64,000 nt of DNA from JADGRB01 sp963835825 (GTDB lineage: Bacteria > Myxococcota_A > Polyangia > Fen-1088), in assembly GCA_963835825.1 (NCBI GenBank), contig CAWIGZ010000005.1, forward strand, positions 248,001-312,000, given 5' to 3'. The position numbers were made by a program, and so were the translations under genes. The notes under the pieces were generated by a model. It was not told where the DNA came from. It did not search any database and saw only the letters and a list, made by a program, of their open reading frames with translations. Shown here one piece after another: positions 37,013 to 45,160 of the stretch. Position 1 is the stretch's first letter, and each line of letters opens with the position of its first letter.

Positions 37013-38017
37013 ATGGCCGAACGACACCGGCGGGAACGGGCCGACATCTTCCGCGGGTCATGGCAGGGCAAGGGCGCGCTGCTCAATGCCCTCCGCAGCA
37101 CGCTCGCCGCGCGCCAGGCGGCTGAGAAGGCCGCTTTGCACGACCGACACAAGCTGGAGCGGGCTGCTCTTCGACGAGAGAGGGGCCCCTTTCCGTCTTG
37201 TGAACAGTGGCTGTCCCAATTTGGGGGCTACTCCGCTCAGGAGTGGCGGCACCGCGAGACGCGTCCGGCCTCCCTGGAGGGACCGAGGTTCGACCCGCCC
37301 GCGCCGCGTGACATCCGGGCGTTCAGCGCGGTGATCGACGGCGGAAGGGTCCACTTCCACCGGTCCGGCTCGCGTGACGCACCCGCCTTCACCGATCGCG
37401 GCAAGACGATCGATATCCACGACATCCGGCGACGAGAGAGCGTGCTGGCCGCCCTGCAACTGAGCGCACAGAAGTGGGGCGTCTTCACGGTCCGCGGCGA
37501 CGAACAATTCAAGCGGACGTGCGTCGAGCTGGCCGCCGAGCACGGCTTCAAGATCACGAACCCGGATCTTCAGGAGGCGATCGTCGCGGAGCGGGAACGC
37601 ATCCGGCCCACGAGGAGACCGGACGCCCCGGACCGTCGGGCACGTGCGCAACCGACGTCGATGACGCCGGCCGCGATCTATCGTCGCCACCTGGCCGAGA
37701 TCATCCGAGAGCAGCCGGAGCGGCGCGCGGATCTTTCCCGGCTCGACGCCGAGGTCGCCGTTCGAATGGCCGTCACCGGCCATTCGCGGGAGGCGATCGC
37801 GAAGGCGATCAACGAAGGAGCCCGAACCGATCGACCAAAGGAGAAACGAGACTGGGAAGCCTACGCGCAGCGCGCGGCAAGCTACGCGTTCAGTCCGCCA
37901 GGCCGGGAGATGCGAGCCCGGATCCGCGAGCAGGAACAGAAATTCATTCGGCTCGAAGGTCGGGACGGCGAGCTCGAGCTCCTGCGCAGGAACGGAAGCC
38001 CGTTGAAATACCTTTAA
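37013..38017 (+). pseudogene. LPD7-domain relaxase remnant (5'-truncated)
   Basis: A 334-residue product. A charged coiled coil at 1-65 ('ALHDRHKLERAALRRERG') precedes an LPD7 domain ('PAFTDRGKTIDIHDIRRRES', 'VLAALQLSAQKWGVFTVRG', 'VELAAEHGFKITNPDL'), then a C-terminal helical extension ending at 38017. LPD7 normally sits C-terminal to the relaxase domain of mobilisation proteins; no HUH or relaxase motif exists upstream, where sequence is antisense to the DUF4238 gene. So it is probably the tail of a broken mobilisation gene. A homologous piece is at the right window edge. Confidence 0.75.
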
Positions 38018-38282
38018 CGCTATTCCCCATCACCCGCTCGCTGATCTCACCGCCCACAAGAGCGCGGGAATTGCGGTGACCATGTCGAACACATGGTTGG
38101 GCAGGGGACCAAAGCCAGACGACGCCATGGCCTCGTGCTCGGCAGTACGGCCACTCTGAAGTGGTTTGGCCCCCCTCTGACATAACTGTCGCGATCCGTG
38201 ACCGATGCCAATGTCCGCCCTCGGAGCGCCCTCGGAGTGATGGGCAAGACCACGGAACGTAAGTTGCTTTAAGATCGCCTCG
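38018..38282. other. Intergenic, nothing recognised
   Basis: 265 bp without a plausible gene or structured RNA. Confidence 0.4.
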
Positions 38283-39608
38283 ATGCCGAATCGAGTGGAT
38301 CTGAGCGCGTGGCGGCGATGGCTCTGGGTGGTCGTGCTCGTCGCGGCGTCGGGGTGCTACGTGACGGCCCCGATCAAGCCGTCCGAGCTGGTCCTACTCG
38401 ATGGGTACCATGACGGCGAGCCCAAGGGCGGGACGGTGTCTGTGTTGTCGCCCGACAACAAGCCGACGGAGATCGCGGGGAGCTCGAAGATCTTCCTCGA
38501 TCTCCCGGACGGCACGTACGGCGGAACGTTCAAATCGATCCAGGTAAGCGACGGAGTCTTCCGCGGCGTCATGGATCACGGGCCGCCGATCCAGGTGCCG
38601 CTCGGGTCGATTCAAGGAGCGCGGGTGACCGAGCCGAACCGTCCGGCGGAGGGCCTCGGTTATCTGCTCCTCGGAGCCGTCGGCGTCGTCCTCGCTTTCA
38701 CGGGGGTCGTCCTGTACGTGGCGACTCATCGGGATTGCGGCCCCTACGGCTGCTCGGGGCGGGCGCTTCGCGTCGCTCGCCAAGCCGTGACGGCGCGTGC
38801 GATCGACACCGACGGGTGGGAGGCCGACCTTCCGTTGGCAGAGGCCTCACCGTTACCGCCAGACGTTCGCGGCGCGTTGGCGCGTCTGTGGGCGGAGAGT
38901 GCGCGCGGCGAGCACGCGTCCGTGCCTGCCTTCTCGCGCTTGTCGCTGTCGTTGGTGGCACTGGGCGCGCCGGCGTGTCTAGTGGAGGCGGCGCTCCAGG
39001 CGGCTTTGGACGAGATCCAGCACGCACGTTTGGCGTTCTCGCTGGCCAGCGCGCACGCGGGGGAGCCGGTGGGACCGGGGCCGCTGCCGGAGTTGCAGAA
39101 GGTGCCAGCCGTCACCGCGATGTCGCTCGCCGAGCTCGCGGTGGAGTCCCTGATAGACGGATGCCTCCTCGAGGGCGTGGCCGCCGAGGTGGCGGAGCGG
39201 GCGCTGATACGGGCGCGCGATCGGCAGGCACGAGCCGCCCTCGCCGTCATCGCCCGCGACGAGGCGTCGCATGCCGCGCTAGCCTGGGACGTGGTGCACT
39301 GGTGTTGCGAGCAGGGCGGCAACCCCGTTCGTCGGCGCCTGGCGGCGTCGCTGCAAAAGGCGCCCGCCTCGATAACGCCGCCGGAGATTCCCGACGCGCT
39401 CGCCGACCCGCTCGCGGACCACGGGTGGCTGGGCGTCCATGTCTGGGAAGAGGCGTTTCGCGAGACTGCGGCAGCCGTCGCCGCGCGCGTCGCCGCTCTG
39501 AACGGCACCCAGATTGTGACGATCGAGCAGTCACCATCTCCACGCTGGAGCGCTCGCTCAGCGTCAACGACCGAAGGTATCGGGGACCCCCGCGGGCTGC
39601 GGCGCTAA
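38283..39608 (+). CDS. Lipoprotein with di-iron ferritin-like domain
   Basis: A 441-residue protein. The signal peptide ends ASGC (Cys25), a beta-rich segment follows (30-120), then a membrane-like helix at 125-147 and a four-helix ferritin-like domain at about 195-400. Candidate iron ligands are spaced as in di-iron carboxylate proteins: E210 ('RGEHAS'), E244-x2-H247 ('DEIQH'), E297 ('LLEGVA'), E327-x2-H330 ('DEASH'). The last 30 residues (from 'SPSPRWSARS') are read across an antisense HNH-gene fragment, so the natural C-terminus seems to have been replaced. Activity unknown; oxygen or iron chemistry is an inference. Confidence 0.75.
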   Translation: MPNRVDLSAWRRWLWVVVLVAASGCYVTAPIKPSELVLLDGYHDGEPKGGTVSVLSPDNKPTEIAGSSKIFLDLPDGTYGGTFKSIQVSDGVFRGVMDHGPPIQVPLGSIQGARVTEPNRPAEGLGYLLLGAVGVVLAFTGVVLYVATHRDCGPYGCSGRALRVARQAVTARAIDTDGWEADLPLAEASPLPPDVRGALARLWAESARGEHASVPAFSRLSLSLVALGAPACLVEAALQAALDEIQHARLAFSLASAHAGEPVGPGPLPELQKVPAVTAMSLAELAVESLIDGCLLEGVAAEVAERALIRARDRQARAALAVIARDEASHAALAWDVVHWCCEQGGNPVRRRLAASLQKAPASITPPEIPDALADPLADHGWLGVHVWEEAFRETAAAVAARVAALNGTQIVTIEQSPSPRWSARSASTTEGIGDPRGLRR

Positions 39609-39762
39609 TGTGCGCGGCTTTCCCTAGTACCGTAGAGCGGCCCGACGACATCTCCGAAGGCCCGCTCGTCGAACGTCCGCACGAGGGGTTCGAACACATC
39701 TGGCCCGCCCGCTCCGCCAGTATTCGGCGCACGCCCGCCGGGAAGTTGTCTCGTGCACTCAT
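39535..39762 (-). pseudogene. HNH endonuclease N-terminal fragment
   Basis: From ATG 39762 the reverse strand encodes about 75 residues with 'LAERAGQMCSNPSCGRST' and 'GKAAHISAAARGGPRY', matching the N-terminus of the HNH proteins that begin this way. The frame then runs into the antisense of the ferritin-like gene, and the catalytic HNH part is absent. A partial copy of its start (GAGACAACTTCCCGG) is repeated just upstream near 39,785. Confidence 0.65.
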
Positions 39763-40121
39763 GTTCTTCGAATCACCGGCACCGGGAAGTTGTCTCCTGC
39801 GTTCATCTCGTCGAATCCCCCGGGTGAGCTGCCACGTTGAGTCGTACAGTCGCCCTCACCTTCTCTCGGCGAGGGTGCCACACGTACTATCCGCCTACTG
39901 CTTGCGCCGCCTACAGCTCCTCGAAGAAGGGCTTTCGTGGGCGCACGCGTCGCGGACCTTGCGGGCTGAAGGCGGCGCTCGTCGTGCGGCTCTGATCTGG
40001 GCGGATCTCGAAGGTTCGAGGGGATGGCGCGCCGCAGTGTCTGCAGTTTGATGAGCGCTGCCTTCTCGGGGCACCAATCGAGAGCAAAACTAAGTACGCC
40101 CCCTTGCTGTTTGGGAGTCCC
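39763..40121. other. Decayed intergenic region
   Basis: No gene supported; it contains the short duplication of the HNH start and a Gly/Arg-rich reverse frame without family features. Confidence 0.4.
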
Positions 40122-40916
40122 ATGCAACGCATCGTCTGGTTTGTAATCTCACTTCTGATCCTCTCCTGCTCGCTCGACACCAATAACCTGCCGGGAGGCG
40201 GAGGGACGGGTGCCGCCGGCGGCACCGGCGGAACCTCGTCGACAGGTGGCCAGCGCGGCGATGGCGGCAGTGCCACCGGCGGGCAGATCGGAACCGGCGG
40301 CAGTGCGACCGGCGGCCAGATCGGCGCCGGAGGTGAAACCGGCGGCCAGACAGGGACAGGCGGCAGCGCCACCGGCGGGCAGATCGGAACCGGCGGCAGT
40401 GCGACCGGCGGCCAGATCGGCACGGGAGGTGAAACCGGCGGCCAGACAGGGACAGGCGGCAGCGCTACCGGCGGGCAGATCGGAACCGGCGGAAGCGGAA
40501 GCGGCGGCCAAATCGGGACGGGCGGCGACAAGGGTACGGGGGGAAGCGCCACTGGCGGTCAGACCGGAACCGGCGGCAACAAAGGAACTGGCGGCGGGAC
40601 CTGCCAGCAGCTCGCCATGAATTACGTCAACGCACTCCCCGCGGCGAAGGACTGCACCTACGGGGTGACCGGACAATGCCAGCAGCTGGTCGCGAGCTCG
40701 CTAACCTGCGGCTGCCAAGTGTACGTCAACGACGCCACCGCGCTCAACGCGATCAAGGCGCAGTACGTGAGCCAGGGATGCGGGGGCCCTATCTGCAACA
40801 TCGCCTGCGTGGCCGGGCCGGCGAGTTGCACCCTCCCCGCCGCGACGCCCCGGGGCCCGGGCGCTGGCACCGGGGGCGGGACGGTGGCCGTACTCGGAAC
40901 GTGCACGTCCAACTGA
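40122..40916 (+). CDS. GTGG-linker lipoprotein with small Cys-rich domain
   Basis: A 264-residue lipoprotein (signal ending LILSC). About 140 residues are repeats of GGSATGGQIGTGG and GGETGGQTGTGG. The C-terminal 95 residues hold eight Cys ('CTYGVTGQCQQLVA', 'LTCGCQVYVND', 'GCGGPICNIAC'), likely a disulphide-stabilised domain. The linker is made of near-identical DNA repeats and probably varies in length. Function unknown. Confidence 0.75.
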   Translation: MQRIVWFVISLLILSCSLDTNNLPGGGGTGAAGGTGGTSSTGGQRGDGGSATGGQIGTGGSATGGQIGAGGETGGQTGTGGSATGGQIGTGGSATGGQIGTGGETGGQTGTGGSATGGQIGTGGSGSGGQIGTGGDKGTGGSATGGQTGTGGNKGTGGGTCQQLAMNYVNALPAAKDCTYGVTGQCQQLVASSLTCGCQVYVNDATALNAIKAQYVSQGCGGPICNIACVAGPASCTLPAATPRGPGAGTGGGTVAVLGTCTSN

Positions 40917-40948
40917 CGTTCGCGCCGCGATGCCCTCAGCGGCCTTCG

Positions 40949-41707
40949 TTAAGAGGCCTTGTTGTAGACGCTGACCCGGACGAGGCCGTTCTTCAACTCG
41001 AACAACGTGATCGATGTCGAAGTGATCGTGAACTCGGCGCTGCCGCCCGAGTCGGTTCCCCCGTCGGTAACCGGACAGGTCGGGGTGAAGGTCGCGGTCA
41101 TTCCCGACACGGCCACCGCCCCTTGGGATCGGGCAACGGCCGTCCCCGAGGTCTCGACCTGATCGAGGGCGAATGAGGTCGTGGTGACGCTCCAGACGAC
41201 GTAGGTCTGACGAAAGGTCAGCGAGGAGAATCCGGCGTCTGCCGGGCCGTAGGTGGTCTGCGAAACGAGGTTGTACGTCCCAGCCGAAAAGACGCCGCCC
41301 GCTGGCGTCGGCGGCGCTGCGGTCGAAAAGGTCGAGGTCACGCACGGACCGCTGGTCGCAAAGGTGTTGCAGGTCGCGCCAAATCCCGTCCGGGTCGCAA
41401 CGCCGCACGCCGAACCGCCTCCCGTACCGGTCGTGCCGCCACCGGCCGAGCCGCCGTGACCGCCGACGCCCGCGCCGTCGTAACCGCCGACGCCCGCGCC
41501 ACCAGTCGTGCCCGCTCCGCCGGTAGTGCCCGCTCCGCCGGTAGTGCCCGCTCCGCCGGTAGTGCCCGCTCCACCACTCGCGCCAGCGCTGCCGCCGGCA
41601 CCGGCCGACCCACCGCCGCTTCCGCCGGTGCCGCCTCCGCTCGACGAACCGCAAGCACTCACTGCCACCGACACGGCGAGCGAAGCGAACAAACCAAAGC
41701 GACGCAT
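40949..41707 (-). CDS. GTGG-linker lipoprotein
   Basis: A 252-residue lipoprotein with signal peptide ending AVSAC and GGAGG 8 bp before the ATG. The linker contains four exact GGAGTT hexapeptides (18-bp DNA repeats). The C-terminal 140 residues form a beta-rich domain ('GTYNLVSQTTYGPADAG', 'TFRQTYVVWSVTTTSFALDQ', 'AEFTITSTSITLFEL') with four Cys. It is convergent with the neighbouring lipoprotein at 40,122. No family recognised. Confidence 0.75.
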   Translation of the reverse strand: MRRFGLFASLAVSVAVSACGSSSGGGTGGSGGGSAGAGGSAGASGGAGTTGGAGTTGGAGTTGGAGTTGGAGVGGYDGAGVGGHGGSAGGGTTGTGGGSACGVATRTGFGATCNTFATSGPCVTSTFSTAAPPTPAGGVFSAGTYNLVSQTTYGPADAGFSSLTFRQTYVVWSVTTTSFALDQVETSGTAVARSQGAVAVSGMTATFTPTCPVTDGGTDSGGSAEFTITSTSITLFELKNGLVRVSVYNKAS

Positions 41708-41743
41708 GGACCCTCCGTTTGAGAAGGACCCACTCTAGAGGCA

Positions 41744-42064
41744 ATGCGAGCGGCGACAAACGAGAGTCGTCACGCCAGCATCAAAAAGTCGAGGCCTCCT
41801 CCGTCACGAAACATAGCGCCGGATCCTTTCACCGGACCGGGACACGAGGCGAGGCCGCGCACGAGCAGACCGCTCGCAGAAGACGACCTGGCGCTCGATC
41901 CCTTCGGGGGATCGAGACACGAGACGATACGGCGCGCGGGCAAACCGATCGCGGAGGACGATCTCGCTCCCGATCCCTTCGCGGGATCGCCGCGTGAGGC
42001 GAGAGAGCGCGCGCGGAGATCACTTGCTGAAGACGATCTGGCGCCGGTTTCCTTCCGAGGATAG
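41744..42064 (+). CDS. Small protein with AEDDLAPDPF repeats
   Basis: A 106-residue ORF carrying about 3.5 copies of a 25-residue unit with core AEDDLA[PL]DPFxGS followed by a basic stretch. The DNA of the copies differs mostly at third codon positions (for example GCA/GCG/GCT for Ala, GAC/GAT for Asp), which indicates selection on protein, so I consider it a real gene. No signal peptide or known domain. Divergent from the lipoprotein at 40,949, 36 bp apart. Confidence 0.55.
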   Translation: MRAATNESRHASIKKSRPPPSRNIAPDPFTGPGHEARPRTSRPLAEDDLALDPFGGSRHETIRRAGKPIAEDDLAPDPFAGSPREARERARRSLAEDDLAPVSFRG

Positions 42065-42143
42065 GCGCGTTAGGCCTTCCGGCTTCGCCGCCGGCGCGAT
42101 CGTCCCTGGGCCCGACTCGCACATCACTGGACCTCAGCTGCGC

Positions 42144-42614
42144 CTAACGCGTATCGGCCTTTATGAACAGGTGGTCCTTCACACCGAGCACGCCAGTGAC
42201 GTGCCTGGCTACGCTGACCGCCTTTTCCCTTTTGGCCGTCGAATCGACGGACCCGGAGAGCGTGACGACCTCGGCGTCGGTGTCGACGTGGATGTGGAGG
42301 GGGTCCAAGCCATCGCTCGTCAGCGCGCTTTTGACCTTTGTCGTAATCCAGGCGTCTTGGCCGCCGGCGGTGGCTTTGTTGGTCGCGTCCTGAAGGCCGT
42401 TGCCCGCCTTATCGGCGAGGTCGACGGCGGCGTGGCCGATGTCTTTCGCCGTCTTCTCGGTTGTTTTGGCCACGCCTCTCATGTCGTCGCGTACGACGCT
42501 CCCGGCTGTCCCTGCTACGCCCGGCGTCGAGCTTTCGGACGCGCGCGTGCATCCGAACGACGCCGAAGCGAGTAAGCAAGTGGCACCGATGAGACGCCTG
42601 TCAAATGCACGCAT
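42144..42614 (-). CDS. BON-domain lipoprotein
   Basis: A 156-residue protein: signal peptide ending ASFGC, a helical segment, then a BON domain at about 85-155 ('AWITTKVKSALTSDGLDP', 'HIHVDTDAEVVTLSGSVDS', 'AVSVARHVTGVLGVKDHL'). BON proteins bind membranes or phospholipids in the periplasm and often protect against osmotic or envelope stress. Monocistronic. Confidence 0.92.
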   Translation of the reverse strand: MRAFDRRLIGATCLLASASFGCTRASESSTPGVAGTAGSVVRDDMRGVAKTTEKTAKDIGHAAVDLADKAGNGLQDATNKATAGGQDAWITTKVKSALTSDGLDPLHIHVDTDAEVVTLSGSVDSTAKREKAVSVARHVTGVLGVKDHLFIKADTR

Positions 42615-42787
42615 CTACGTAAGCCTGATCTTCACGCCCGAAAATGCAACCGCCCGTCTGTGCCTCGGGGATGATCACCGGCACCAGAGCGCAGCGTCGA
42701 AGGCGATCACGGCTCACTCAGAGCAGTGGGGCCCGGCCTAACCACATCGCGCCGAAATGGCTCCCAGATTGCTCTACTCTGCTGACT

Positions 42788-43000
42788 GTGACGAGAACGA
42801 CTGTGAAACCGCGCCTGATCGAGGCTCTGCTGGCAACTGTCTTGGCGGTTATCGCCAACGGCGGTTGCGCTGCTACCAAGGCAGTCGACGGCGGAACCGA
42901 CGCATAAGCCTTCACCCCCGGCTGTGACCCGCTCCCGAATGGCGCGGACAGTGGTTGCCAAGCACCCGACGCCAGCCCGGGCGCCAGCGGCCTAATCTAA
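42788..43000 (+). pseudogene. Lipoprotein fragment with in-frame stop
   Basis: From GTG 42788 the frame gives a lipoprotein signal ('LLATVLAVIANGGC') and then 'DGGTDA', TAA (42,905-42,907), and continues as 'AFTPGCDPLPNGADSGC' to a second stop at 43000. The matching composition after the stop suggests a nonsense mutation in a small Cys-containing lipoprotein gene. Confidence 0.4.
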
Positions 43001-43109
43001 GGTACCCACTCGGATGCGCCGCCTCGTTGCCTGTGGAAGGTACTCCACACGTCTGTACCTGTGGCCCCGGCCCCACTGACGCATCGACGTCGGCCTGGTG
43101 GTGCGGGGT

Positions 43110-44252
43110 ATGAATGGGCCGAGATTGTCCGAACGCTGTTACAGTCTTTCCGTGGAGCGGTCGTTCACGGGGCGCGTCTGGAGCTCGGTCCTCGTTTTGG
43201 TGGCCGTGTCGTTGTTCGAGGGATGCGACGGGACGTCCCACCTGCCGCGTCCGGGCCTCGCCAGCTGCACTTCCGGATGGATGCCGACGTCGCTCTTCCT
43301 CGAGACGGCTGGGGGCCCGCGGGCGATGGTGTGGTCGAACGGTGTTCTCTATCAATCACGGACCAACGTCCCGACAATTGGAGAAGCAATCGTTTCCACG
43401 CCCGCCGACGGCGGCAGCGTCACGACGCTGGTTCCCAACGACTCGGCGAACGGGATCTGGGTCGAGGGAGACAATGTCCTCTACACACATGACGATCGAC
43501 TGATGCAGGTGCCGATCACCGGAGGGAGCCCGACGGCGATTTTGGACGGCGGCCAGGCTGGCGCCTCCAGCACGCCTCCGACCTACTTCGATACCTCGCT
43601 CCTCGATTCGTCATGGTTCTACTGGGCGACTTCGAAGCTGACGGGGGTCTCGCAGGTCTGGCGGATGCCCCGGTCCGCGGGTGCGCCGGAAGCGCTGGCC
43701 CCTGTTCCACTCGACACCGTGAGCAACCTGGTGGCCGTGTCCGACGGCGTGCTGGTCGAGGGAACACAACCTTTTGGCAGCGGCGGAACGTGGAACGCGC
43801 TCGTGGCCCCGTTTGGCGGCGGAGATCCACGGCCGCTGGACCCGATTGGCTACACGTTCGTCTCGGTGGACAGCGGCGGGGCCATCTGGACCGCCTTCAC
43901 GGGCGCGCCGGACGCGTTGGACGAAACGTTCGAGGTGCGGATCTCCCCCGCCGACGGGTCACCGGCCACTCCCCTGTCACCCGAGCTGCCGATCGGATTC
44001 TTGGCGGACTGGGGTTTTCCCGACGGGCAAGGTGGCCGACTCTTGAGCGGGAACGAGATCTTCGACGATCTCCTGATCCACCGAGAGGTGTTCCTCGTCG
44101 GGGCCGACGGGAGCGCGACGCGTCTCGCTTGCAATCCGTCAAACGACGTCACGTATTTGGGGGCAGGCGCAATCTCGCCGGACGCCCTCTACCTGACCGT
44201 CAACGACTCGAATGGCTGGGTGATCGTCAAGGTCCCCCGCGTAGCGCCATAG
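43110..44252 (+). CDS. Lipoprotein, probable beta-propeller
   Basis: A 380-residue protein from ATG 43110 (GTG 43098 and GTG 43152 are alternatives; the last gives the most compact signal peptide). The export signal ends SLFEGC. The body has repeated short blades ('GGPRAMVWSNGVLYQ', 'ANGIWVEGDNVLYTHDDRLM', 'SNLVAVSDGVLVEG'), as in DUF5050/propeller proteins of Myxococcota. Function unknown. Confidence 0.75.
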   Translation: MNGPRLSERCYSLSVERSFTGRVWSSVLVLVAVSLFEGCDGTSHLPRPGLASCTSGWMPTSLFLETAGGPRAMVWSNGVLYQSRTNVPTIGEAIVSTPADGGSVTTLVPNDSANGIWVEGDNVLYTHDDRLMQVPITGGSPTAILDGGQAGASSTPPTYFDTSLLDSSWFYWATSKLTGVSQVWRMPRSAGAPEALAPVPLDTVSNLVAVSDGVLVEGTQPFGSGGTWNALVAPFGGGDPRPLDPIGYTFVSVDSGGAIWTAFTGAPDALDETFEVRISPADGSPATPLSPELPIGFLADWGFPDGQGGRLLSGNEIFDDLLIHREVFLVGADGSATRLACNPSNDVTYLGAGAISPDALYLTVNDSNGWVIVKVPRVAP

Positions 44253-44308
44253 CTTACCGAGGCTGAGGGAGCCCGGTCCTGGCCCGCCTGTCGCCCCGCG
44301 CGAGAGTG

Positions 44309-44830
44309 CTAACGGCTGACCGCCACCATTCCAGGAGTGCCCGGCGGCCAGAGGTACGGATCGGCGAGCGAGCCATCGGCCCCCACCGACGTCAGGATCT
44401 GATACGGGCCGACCGTCAGCGTCAGATCACCCCCCGTGAACAGGAGACCGGGCACCAGAAAGCTGCCCGACATCGCATCGGTCGAGAACGCCGCATCACC
44501 GGAGACATAGGTGACGACGAGCGGCATCTGGCTCCAGTCGCCGCAAGCACCCGCGCTCTTGACGAGGGTGCGAGCGCCGCATGCGTAGGCGCCGCGCACC
44601 AAGGCGCGGCCCGCCGACCGAGCCGCCGTCGCAGGCGCTGCCGCCTGCTCGACGTGCACGGTGACCTGCGTCGCGGTTCCGCCGTCTGGCGTGATCGTTA
44701 GCGACCAGTCGCCCGCGACGACCGCCAGCATCTCCGCGGCGCCGTATTGAAACTGCGGCTCATCGCTGCAGGCGAAGCTAGGGTTTAAGAAGAAGACGGC
44801 GACAGGAAGCATCCACCATAAGTTACGCAT
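44309..44830 (-). CDS. Exported protein of unknown function
   Basis: A 173-residue protein with a signal peptide ending near PSFACSDE (possible lipobox Cys). It has a beta-rich body with 'AGDWSLTITPDGGTATQVTV' and 'GDLTLTVGPYQIL', and two Cys at 'YACGARTLVKSAGACGDW'. The start at 44830 gives the proper signal sequence. It resembles the lipoprotein at 47,568 in type but not clearly in sequence. Confidence 0.65.
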   Translation of the reverse strand: MRNLWWMLPVAVFFLNPSFACSDEPQFQYGAAEMLAVVAGDWSLTITPDGGTATQVTVHVEQAAAPATAARSAGRALVRGAYACGARTLVKSAGACGDWSQMPLVVTYVSGDAAFSTDAMSGSFLVPGLLFTGGDLTLTVGPYQILTSVGADGSLADPYLWPPGTPGMVAVSR

Positions 44831-45160
44831 GGCGCAATCGTCCGCCCGGCCGGCGCGAAGCGCAAGCGACCGCGGATCGGTGACCAGCACTAGCCCGCGG
44901 GGGCGGCGGCTCCTTCCGGAGCATCTAGGAGGCACGGGATAGTCGTGGTTCGAGCCTTGCAGACTCGCTTCCGAATCATGAGTCTGAACGCGGCGAAACG
45001 GCTCCGTCGGGGTCGGGGGTCTGACACTCCGATCGCGGTTCGCCGCCTCAACAGTCGATCATCAAGGATGGTGGTCGACTCGGCAAAAGACCCGACCAGA
45101 TTTCCCCAATCCGGCGGCACTAAGAAAGCTGAGACTGCATCCTCGTCAAGGAGCTCCCTA

